Shown here in pieces: positions 1-4,410 of a DNA stretch of 7,666 nucleotides; position 1 is the stretch's first letter; each line of letters starts with the position of its first letter. The notes beneath the pieces are model-generated. The model saw nothing but the letters and a program-made list of their open reading frames with translations. It made no database searches and was not told the origin of the DNA. This DNA comes from Acidobacteriota bacterium (GTDB lineage Bacteria > Acidobacteriota > Terriglobia > Bryobacterales > Bryobacteraceae), in assembly GCA_021788955.1 (NCBI GenBank), contig JAJYKC010000088.1, positions 316-7,981 on the forward strand, given 5' to 3'. Position numbers and translations under genes: made by a program.

Positions 1-584
1 GCGAGCGCGGCGGGGCTGCCGATATAGGCGAGCCAGAACTGGCTGCCTTCGGGAACGGTGTTCAGCTTGTCGCGAAAGGCGTCGGGGATGCCGTGCTCGC
101 CGTCCTGCGCGGCGATGAGCTGCTGGACGGCGTCGGCGGGGCCGGCGGCGGCGAAGCGGGAGCGGGGAAACCAGACGGCGCTTTTGCCGGCGGTGTAGAG
201 GGTGCGGCCATGGAAGTCCGAGCGGACGGCGCCGTTGGAGGCGAGGTGCTGCTGAACGGCTTTGTTATCCCAGCGGCCATCGGCGATGACGACGGCGGTT
301 TTGCCGTCCGAGCAGGTGAGGACCTCGTGGACGTCCTTGCGGGGGTCGATGCCGGTGAGGCGCGTGAGGGAGTCGAGGCCGTCGGCGCCGGCGACACGGA
401 TGGCGCGCTGGTAGAACTCGGTGTTGCGGAGAGAGTCGATGTCGGCGCCAGCGAGCATGGTGGTGTTGCCCGGGACGAGCGACTGGATGGCCGGGTCAAT
501 GCGGACGGCGCCGATGCGTCCGCTATCGCAGGCGGCCAGCATTAGCGCGAAGAGGGCGGCGAGCGCGGCGGCGAAGGGCCGCAT
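1..584 (-). CDS. Lipoprotein downstream of ABC-2 exporter genes (C-terminus outside window)
   Basis: This frame is open from ATG 584-582 to the left edge, giving 194 codons without a stop, so the 3' end is missing. The start ATG shares one base with the permease stop (TAATG), which points to translational coupling and fixes the start. The protein opens with a lipoprotein signal: Arg2, a hydrophobic Ala/Leu stretch (residues 4-17), and the lipobox LAAC with Cys19 as the predicted lipidation site. Residue +2 after Cys is Asp, the inner-membrane retention residue under the enterobacterial Lol rule. The exported part begins with a segment reading SLVPGNTTMLAGADIDSLR, then IRVAGADGLDSL and a later region with KTAVVIADGRW. 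I recall similar 'VP..T..LAG.D...LR' lipoproteins in Acidobacteria but cannot name a family. Third positions are almost all C or G, as in a real gene. Its role is unknown; by position it may be an accessory or substrate-related protein of the transporter. Confidence 0.85.
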   Translation of the reverse strand, partial: MRPFAAALAALFALMLAACDSGRIGAVRIDPAIQSLVPGNTTMLAGADIDSLRNTEFYQRAIRVAGADGLDSLTRLTGIDPRKDVHEVLTCSDGKTAVVIADGRWDNKAVQQHLASNGAVRSDFHGRTLYTAGKSAVWFPRSRFAAAGPADAVQQLIAAQDGEHGIPDAFRDKLNTVPEGSQFWLAYIGSPAAL

Positions 585-1414
585 TAGAAATCCCGCCTCG
601 CGAAGACGATGAGGGCGGTGGTGAGCATGACGAGGCCGAAGGCGGCGGAGGTCCAGAGCGGCTCGAGGCTGCCGAAGGAGCGGTCGCGAATGGTGGCGAG
701 CGTCGAGAAGCCCACATCGAAGACGCGCGGGGTGGAGAGATAGAGTGCTTTCCAGAGATTGCGCGACCATTCTGAGGAGAGAAGCTTCCGGGCGATTTTT
801 TCCTGCGCCAGGATGGGGCTGATGATCATGAGCGCGACGGGGACCATGACCGCCAGCGCCGTGCTCTCCCAGAGAACGCCAACCAGAGCCACCACGGCGA
901 GAAGCACGGAGAAGATGAAGACCGTGGTGGGAATCGCGATGAGAAATGAGACAGGCCAGAGGCCCGTTTTCCAGCCGAAGATCGTCCATACGCCTAGTAC
1001 GAGAAAGATGGTGTTCGCGCCGACCACAAGCAGATTGCCCACGTACCGGCCCAGCAGGATGCGGATGCGGGAGACCGGTTTGGAGAGCAAAAGCTCGATG
1101 CGGCCGGGTTCGAGAAGGCTTGGAATGAGACCGGCCGAGGCGAAGACCGCGAGAAACATACCCCATGTGTACAAGAACACAGCGACGAAGCCATAGACAC
1201 CTTGGATGAGACGGTGGACGTCGGCGACGGGGCCGGCGTTGCGCCCGAAGAGTGAGACGGTGGCGGTGGCTCCGGCGACTACGTCGATTTTCATCACGAA
1301 GAGGAAAAACGTGATGAGAAGGGCGGAGAGGCCGAAGAGGCCCCAGAAGATCTTGCGGGCGAGGGCTTCGCGGAAGGTATCGGTGAGGAGGGCGAGTGTG
1401 GCGCGGGCGTTCAT
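584..1414 (-). CDS. ABC-2 type transporter permease
   Basis: This 276-aa integral membrane protein has about six predicted transmembrane segments (around residues 22-41, 74-95, 125-147, 155-181, 184-203 and 252-271). A short cytoplasmic N-terminus precedes the first (LLTDTFREALARKIFW). Between segments 2 and 3 lies the typical ABC-2 coupling motif LEPGRIELLLSKPVSR (residues 101-116), followed by RIRILLGRYVG. Length and layout match NosY-like permeases that pair with a separate ATPase. The ATG at 1414 overlaps the ATPase stop in an ATGA and has an AGGGA ribosome binding site (plus-strand 1422-1426) seven bases upstream. The stop overlaps the next gene's start by one base. It would form the membrane channel of an exporter driven by the upstream ATPase. 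The substrate cannot be read from the sequence; lipids, polysaccharide, small molecules or a role in membrane-protein maturation are all possible. Confidence 0.93.
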   Translation of the reverse strand: MNARATLALLTDTFREALARKIFWGLFGLSALLITFFLFVMKIDVVAGATATVSLFGRNAGPVADVHRLIQGVYGFVAVFLYTWGMFLAVFASAGLIPSLLEPGRIELLLSKPVSRIRILLGRYVGNLLVVGANTIFLVLGVWTIFGWKTGLWPVSFLIAIPTTVFIFSVLLAVVALVGVLWESTALAVMVPVALMIISPILAQEKIARKLLSSEWSRNLWKALYLSTPRVFDVGFSTLATIRDRSFGSLEPLWTSAAFGLVMLTTALIVFARRDF

Positions 1415-2445
1415 TGTTTCGTCCCTGCTTCTGGAAGGTCGCGCACAACGGAGCCGGCCGGCGGTGCAGGCAGAGCCGGTTCGTGGGCCGTTTGCTCGAC
1501 GCCGGTCGCGGCCCTGTGCGCTTCCACCGTTCGGACGAAGACGTCTTCCAGCGTGCTGGTGGTTTGGGTGAGGCTTTCGATGGGGCAGCGTTCGGCGCGG
1601 AGGAGGTCGAGGGCGGAGTTGGCTTCGTCGCGATCGGGGAACTGGAAATCGACGTGGCCGTTTTTGGCGGCGACGGCGGAGGCGCGGGCGGCGAGGGTTT
1701 CGCGGAGGCGGTCCGGGACGTCGGAGGCGGTGAGGCGGTAGCCTTTGCCGGCGGTGAGGGCTTTGACTTCACCAGTGAGAGCGACGCGGCCGCGGTGGAG
1801 GATGGCGACTTCGCGGCAGAACAGTTCGACTTCGACGAGGAGGTGGGAGTTGAGAAAGATGGTTGTGCCGCGCTGTTCGAGTTCGGAGAGGATTTCGCGG
1901 ATGTGGCGGCGGCCGACGGGGTCGACGCCGTCGGAGGGTTCGTCGAGGATGAGGAGGTCTGGGGTGTGGAGCATGGCTTGGGCGAGGCCGAGGCGCTGGA
2001 GCATGCCCTTGGAGTATTTGCCAATGCGCATGGCGTCCCAGCCGGAGAGGCCGACGCGTTCGAGCATTTCGGGGATGCGGCGGCGGCGTTCGGCGGCCGG
2101 GACACCACTGAGGGCGGCGTAGAAATCGAGCATGCCGTAGCCGGTGAAGTAGGTGGGGAAGCGGTGGTTTTCCGGGAGGTAGCCGACGGAGCGGCGGGCT
2201 TCGGGGACGCGGGCGTCGCGGCCGAAGATGCGGGCGATACCGGCGGTGGGGTGGACGGCGGACAGGAGCATCTTGACGAAGGTGGTCTTCCCTGCCCCGT
2301 TGGGTCCGAGGAGGCCGAAGGACGTTCCGCGGGGGACGGCGAGCGAGATGCGGTCGACGGCGGCGATCTCGCGCGTGGCGAGGTAGGGAAAGCGCCGGAC
2401 GCGGAAGATTTTAGTCAGGTTTTCGGTTTCGATTGAAACGTCCAT
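1411..2445 (-). CDS. ABC transporter ATP-binding protein (ABC-2 exporter)
   Basis: This 344-aa cytoplasmic ATPase would power the permease encoded next. Visible motifs are Walker A GPNGAGKT (47-54), a Q-loop region VGYLPEN in which Glu replaces the usual Gln (common in ABC-2 ATPases), the signature-like YSKGMLQRLG (144-153), Walker B LLILDEP (164-170), the D-loop SDGVD (171-175) and the switch His in NSHLL (His201). The C-terminal part (about 225-305) ends in the TLEDVFVRTVE helix typical of this subfamily. It is followed by a Pro/Ala-rich tail of about 35 residues. I chose ATG 2445, which gives the normal N-terminus MDVSIETENLTKIF. The frame stays open upstream to 2589, but that extension is Pro-rich, encoded by C homopolymers, and unlike any ABC ATPase. 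No strong Shine-Dalgarno is visible at 2445. The stop overlaps the permease start by 4 nt. Confidence 0.93.
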   Translation of the reverse strand: MDVSIETENLTKIFRVRRFPYLATREIAAVDRISLAVPRGTSFGLLGPNGAGKTTFVKMLLSAVHPTAGIARIFGRDARVPEARRSVGYLPENHRFPTYFTGYGMLDFYAALSGVPAAERRRRIPEMLERVGLSGWDAMRIGKYSKGMLQRLGLAQAMLHTPDLLILDEPSDGVDPVGRRHIREILSELEQRGTTIFLNSHLLVEVELFCREVAILHRGRVALTGEVKALTAGKGYRLTASDVPDRLRETLAARASAVAAKNGHVDFQFPDRDEANSALDLLRAERCPIESLTQTTSTLEDVFVRTVEAHRAATGVEQTAHEPALPAPPAGSVVRDLPEAGTKQ

Positions 2446-2464
2446 CGCCGGGGTTCTTAATTTG

Positions 2465-2494
2465 AGGATACGGGGTGGGGGGGGGGTTTGTCCC
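2465..2494 (-). promoter_or_regulatory. Candidate sigma70-type promoter of the ABC operon with poly-C spacer
   Basis: On the minus strand, GGGACA (plus 2489-2494) matches four of six -35 bases and TATCCT (plus 2465-2470) matches four of six -10 bases. They are separated by 18 bp. The spacer contains ten consecutive C (plus-strand G run, 2477-2486) followed by A and four C. Transcription would begin near 2458, leaving a leader of about 13 nt before the ATPase start. The match is modest and GC-rich bacteria often have degenerate promoters, so this is a candidate only. Confidence 0.35.
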
Positions 2495-2500
2495 GCGGGA
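2491..2500. promoter_or_regulatory. 10-bp perfect palindrome overlapping the candidate -35 of the ABC operon
   Basis: TCCCGCGGGA is a perfect palindrome that overlaps four bases of the proposed -35 box, where a repressor could bind. It is short and made mostly of G and C, so chance is a real alternative. Confidence 0.2.
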
Positions 2501-2522
2501 GGGGTGGTCAGCGGCGGGTTGA

Positions 2523-2735
2523 TGGGGGGGTCTGGCGGGAGATGACGGAGCATGGCGAAGCCGGACGACGATTGCAGTCCAAGCCGCACTCATCCAAACT
2601 CAGACGGCCGCCATTCGCGACATCTTTGGTCTCACGCGCGATGCTGTCGCGGAGCTTGGCTTTATCGGCACCCCGATCCATCTCCGATTTGTGGCCGAGA
2701 GGAATGTTGCGGTGTGGAACATAAAGGGGGTGTGA
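2523..2735 (+). pseudogene. Coding-like fragment without a start (3' end of an unknown gene)
   Basis: The frame is open from just after an in-frame TGA at 2520-2522 to TGA 2733-2735. From about 2571 it reads like real protein: IAVQAALIQTQTAAIRDIF, then GLTRDAVAELGFIGTPIHLR and FVAERNVAVWNIKGV. It has alternating hydrophobic residues, a sensible composition and mostly G/C third positions. It has no ATG, GTG or TTG start in a plausible place, and its upstream end runs into the G-rich tract next to the ABC operon. The simplest reading is the last 50-55 codons of a gene whose 5' part was lost. I do not recognise the family. A non-coding open frame is possible. Confidence 0.35.
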
Positions 2736-2767
2736 TGCGACGCTGCCGGTTTGCCTGTCTCAACGCT

Positions 2768-2960
2768 CCCGTTGCTACGGGTTACAGCAGGTTGCACTTC
2801 TCGACCGCTGCATCCCGTTTGGGATGGACCCGCTTTTTGAGTATTTTCGCCCGATGGCGTCCCGACATGCCCTCCCAAGGTCCCTTCGTATTTAGAGGGC
2901 CCATACATGCCGCGGGGATCTATCAGGTTTTCTGACCGGGTATTGAAGGAGGTCAATACC
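2768..2960. other. Cluster of perfect small stem-loops
   Basis: Four short perfect hairpins fall within about 190 bp: CCCGT/ACGGG with a 4-nt loop (2768-2781), CATCCC/GGGATG with loop GTTT (2811-2826), CGCC/GGCG with loop CGAT (2848-2859), and GGTATTGA/TCAATACC with a 6-nt loop (2939-2960). The stretch has no good coding frame on either strand. It could be a structured RNA, the end of a mobile element or a decayed intron, but no domain V-like or other diagnostic RNA motif is visible. The three shorter stems could arise by chance. Confidence 0.3.
2939..2960. repeat. 8-bp inverted repeat with AGGAGG loop
   Basis: GGTATTGA (2939-2946) and TCAATACC (2953-2960) are perfect inverted copies around the 6-nt loop AGGAGG (2947-2952). 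Read on the plus strand, the loop is a perfect Shine-Dalgarno sequence, but no start codon follows at a normal distance. There is no U run, so it is not a typical terminator. Confidence 0.55.
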
Positions 2961-2966
2961 ACATAA

Positions 2967-3300
2967 CGAACTCGTGGTTTCGCGTCCCCAACGGCTTCCA
3001 TCCGATACGCCGTCAAGCAGGAATTGCCAGAGCGGCAGGAGGGCTTAACGGGGGCCGAGGAGCGCGTAGCCGCGACCCTGATCGAGGTGAGAAAGGGTGT
3101 GCTCCGCGTGGCGCTGGCACCGCAGGCGCGGTTCGCACGCGTCGATACCCTGGCGAAGGCCCTTCTGACCTGCGTGCCAGAGCCGCCGGCCGACGCCGGG
3201 GCGCGAGCCGTCGCATGCGCCAAAGAGCGCCGGGCGCGCCATGGCCGGCGAGTCCAAGCTGGCGATGGAAGACCTCGTCGGCGATCTCGAGCGGCAATAA
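2967..3300 (+). pseudogene. Frameshifted coding remnant upstream of the toxin gene
   Basis: From about 2997 to about 3239 one frame reads like protein with G/C-rich third positions: SIRYAVKQELPERQEG, AEERVAATLIEVRKGVLRV and ARFARVDTLAKALLTCVPEP. Beyond about 3240 this frame becomes Arg-rich junk. A different frame then starts at ATG 3241 and reads MAGESKLAMEDLVGDLERQ to TAA 3298-3300, again with good codon bias. This pattern fits one gene with a frameshift near 3240. The 5' end is unclear: an in-frame stop lies at 2964-2966 and the only start-like codon is TTG 3024. I do not recognise the product. Two unrelated open frames remain possible. Confidence 0.3.
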
Positions 3301-3307
3301 TCGCCGG

Positions 3308-3345
3308 TTGCACATTTTAAGGTACAATGCGCTAAGTACGGTACA
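3308..3345 (+). promoter_or_regulatory. Candidate promoter/operator of the toxin-antitoxin operon
   Basis: This stretch before the toxin ATG is AT-richer than its surroundings. It contains TTGCAC (3308-3313), TACAAT (3323-3328) and TAAGTA (3333-3338). TTGCAC with TAAGTA gives a 19-bp spacer; TACAAT is the better -10 but has no good -35. GGTACA occurs twice (3321-3326 and 3340-3345) and the palindrome GTAC three times (3322, 3336, 3341). Clustered half-sites of this kind are where a HigA-type antitoxin would autoregulate. The toxin ATG (3350) has no clear Shine-Dalgarno, so its leader is probably very short. Confidence 0.4.
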
Positions 3346-3349
3346 CGAG

Positions 3350-3706
3350 ATGGCGGACGATCCTCATCCGAAGAAAATCCCGCTGATCTTCTTCCGCACG
3401 TTGACCGGAAGCGAACCCGTCCGCGAGTGGTTGAAGGATCTGCCGGTCGTGGAACGGCAGGAGATAGGCAAGGACCTTTTAAGGGCGCAATGGCGGTGGC
3501 CGGTTGGAATGCCGTTGTGCCGCGCATTGGGAAGCGGCCTCTGGGAAATTCGGACAGACCTGCCGGCGAAGCGCACGTCGCGCGTGTTGCTTTGCCTCTA
3601 CCGGGAGCACTTGGTCGCGCTGCACGGGTTTATCAAGAAAACGCGCACGACGCCGGATGAAGATTTGGCACTGGCGCGGAAACGCAAAAAGGAGTTGGAG
3701 CAATGA
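3350..3706 (+). CDS. Type II toxin, RelE/HigB superfamily (phage Gp49-like)
   Basis: This 118-aa basic protein is of normal size for the Gp49-like/HigB family. Family hallmarks are the N-terminal helix with SEPVREWLKDLP (21-32), the strand GLWEIRTDLP (63-72), a basic core strand around KRTSRVLLCLY (74-84), and the C-terminal LVALHGFIKKTRTTPDEDLALA (88-109) followed by a Lys/Arg-rich helix. Relatives are ribosome-dependent mRNA endonucleases that inhibit translation when free of antitoxin; the activity is inferred from the family. I chose ATG 3350 because it gives the normal N-terminus. The frame extends upstream to 3215, but that part is unlike the family. The stop overlaps the antitoxin start by 4 nt (ATGA). 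Toxin-first order is typical of higBA-type loci. The gene sits alone among gene remnants, consistent with acquisition by transfer. Confidence 0.9.
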   Translation: MADDPHPKKIPLIFFRTLTGSEPVREWLKDLPVVERQEIGKDLLRAQWRWPVGMPLCRALGSGLWEIRTDLPAKRTSRVLLCLYREHLVALHGFIKKTRTTPDEDLALARKRKKELEQ

Positions 3707-3981
3707 GCAAGAAACACTTGGGTTCAAGCGTCGATGACTTCCTAAAAGAGGAGGGCATTTTCGAGGAGGCACAAGCACAAGCAGTAAAGGAAGTCGTAGC
3801 TTGGCAACTTGCCGAGGCCATGAAGAAGAAAAAAATCTCGAAGAACAAGATGGCGACGCTGCTGAAGACAAGCCGCACACAAGTTGACCGTCTCCTCAGT
3901 GCAAAAGACGACATTACGCTATCGAGTCTTCAGCGGGCGGCGGCCATGGTAGGCCGGCGCGTTACGATTGAACTCGTGTAG
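3703..3981 (+). CDS. Antitoxin with XRE-type helix-turn-helix (HigA-like)
   Basis: This 92-aa protein is encoded immediately after, and overlapping, the toxin gene. Residues 1-30 are acidic and helical (DDFLKEEGIFEEAQ). Residues 31-92 form a helix-turn-helix domain: EVVAWQLAEAMKKKKISKNK, then MATLLKTSRTQVDRLLS, then an ITLSSLQRAAAMVG helix and a final VTIEL strand. The likely recognition helix is residues 58-66. By family, it would bind and neutralise the toxin and repress the operon by binding upstream. Compared with the neighbouring housekeeping genes it is richer in AAG/AAA and A/T third positions, which supports a foreign origin. Translation is probably coupled to the toxin through the ATGA overlap. 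The upstream GAGCA is at best a weak ribosome binding site. Confidence 0.88.
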   Translation: MSKKHLGSSVDDFLKEEGIFEEAQAQAVKEVVAWQLAEAMKKKKISKNKMATLLKTSRTQVDRLLSAKDDITLSSLQRAAAMVGRRVTIELV

Positions 3982-3996
3982 CGGACGCTTGAAATC

Positions 3997-4020
3997 AGCG
4001 CCAATCGTCCGTCGGGCGCT
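3997..4020 (+). terminator. Weak stem-loop after the antitoxin gene
   Basis: AGCGCC (3997-4002) and GGCGCT (4015-4020) form a perfect 6-bp GC-rich stem with a 12-nt loop, starting 16 bp after the antitoxin stop. No U run follows, so it is not a classical intrinsic terminator. It may still be where the toxin-antitoxin transcript ends. Confidence 0.25.
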
Positions 4021-4036
4021 TACGGGAATGCAAGGG

Positions 4037-4201
4037 TTAACGCCTCCCGAAGTCGTTCCCCGTGGCTTCACGCCTTCTTCTTTCGTGGGCGCGCGTTTTG
4101 AGGATCCGAGTGTCAGGATTCCATTCGTCGTGGACATTGCTGTCGAGCATCTCGTCGATGGTCTTGATGGCATGTTCTCTTGCTCCGGCAATCAGCTTCA
4201 T
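4037..4201 (-). CDS. Possible small protein, 54 aa, unknown function
   Basis: The frame runs from ATG 4201-4199 to TAA 4039-4037. The product starts MKLIAGAREHAIKTIDEML, continues DSNVHDEWNPDTRILKTRAH and ends ERRRREATGNDFGRR. It has an amphipathic N-terminal helix and a strongly basic C-terminal helix, and composition and codon choice look coding. An in-frame TAA lies 9 bases before the ATG, so the start can be no earlier in this frame. No strong ribosome binding site is visible. It converges with the antitoxin gene (55 bp between stops). It may be an intact small gene or the 3' piece of a gene whose 5' piece is the fragment at 4209-4331. I do not recognise a family. Confidence 0.35.
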   Translation of the reverse strand: MKLIAGAREHAIKTIDEMLDSNVHDEWNPDTRILKTRAHERRRREATGNDFGRR

Positions 4202-4208
4202 CCGATCT

Positions 4209-4331
4209 TATAGTGGCCTGCGCGATGGCAACCCGGCGCCCGTTGAATTTCGCGAGTTCCTCACCCTGGTTCCGATAGATTTGCCGTTCTCCCAAGTTCG
4301 CCAGTGCCTTGAGGCGCCATTCGACCGTTAG
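4209..4331 (-). pseudogene. Coding-like fragment adjoining the 54-aa frame
   Basis: Read on the minus strand from 4331, this segment gives LTVEWRLKALANLGERQ, then IYRNQGEELAKFNGRRVAIAQ, with a natural composition and G/C third positions. Past 4209 the frame turns into Cys/Arg-rich junk, while the next frame begins the protein-like segment at 4201. The pair resembles one coding region broken by a frameshift. The piece GEELAKFNGRRVAI has the look of a small beta-barrel segment, but I cannot assign a family. Confidence 0.28.
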
Positions 4332-4410
4332 CGCGTCCGGTTTTTGTGCCGTGCATGACGTGGTAATGGCTGGTAAGAGGCCGGGACGCGTTACGCTAGA
4401 GGCTTCAATC

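Larger units (their letters stand above)
2446..3349. other. Gene-poor accessory stretch with remnants and stem-loops
   Basis: No convincing intact gene lies between the ABC operon and the toxin gene. Near the ABC start there are two G runs (2477-2486, ten; 2524-2530, seven). There follow a coding-like remnant (2523-2735, plus), a region of small stem-loops (2768-2960) and a second coding-like remnant with an apparent frameshift (2967-3300, plus). A 237-codon minus frame covers 3313-2600. Its N-terminal half is Arg/Ala-rich like a shadow and it lacks recognisable motifs, so I do not call it a gene. I found no tRNA, CRISPR or transposase signature. Confidence 0.6.
3982..4410. other. Gene-poor stretch between antitoxin and peptidase genes
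   Basis: About 430 bp hold no certain gene. The first part has the stem-loop after the antitoxin. Positions 4037-4331 show two adjoining coding-like segments on the minus strand in different frames, listed separately. The last 70 bp should carry the peptidase promoter, but I could not pick a -35/-10 pair with confidence; only the AGAGG ribosome binding site at 4398-4402 stands out. Confidence 0.5.

Noticed and set aside
62..499. 145-aa minus-strand frame rich in Ser, Pro and Thr.
   Set aside because: Its composition is that of an out-of-frame reading of high-GC DNA. The lipoprotein frame starting at 584 on the same strand has a lipobox and normal composition and covers the same bases.
1396..2436. 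346-aa plus-strand frame opposite the ABC ATPase.
   Set aside because: It is Gly/Ala/Glu/Asp-rich and antisense to a gene with every ABC ATPase motif; it is a shadow frame.
2446..2589. N-terminal extension of the ABC ATPase to 2589.
   Set aside because: The extra 48 residues are Pro-rich, come from C homopolymers, and precede a start that already gives the family's normal N-terminus.
2600..3313. 237-aa minus-strand frame in the accessory block.
   Set aside because: Its first half is Arg/Ala-rich, opposite a better plus-strand coding segment, and the rest lacks motifs and crosses the stem-loop cluster. A reverse-transcriptase or intron leader was considered, but nothing diagnostic is visible.
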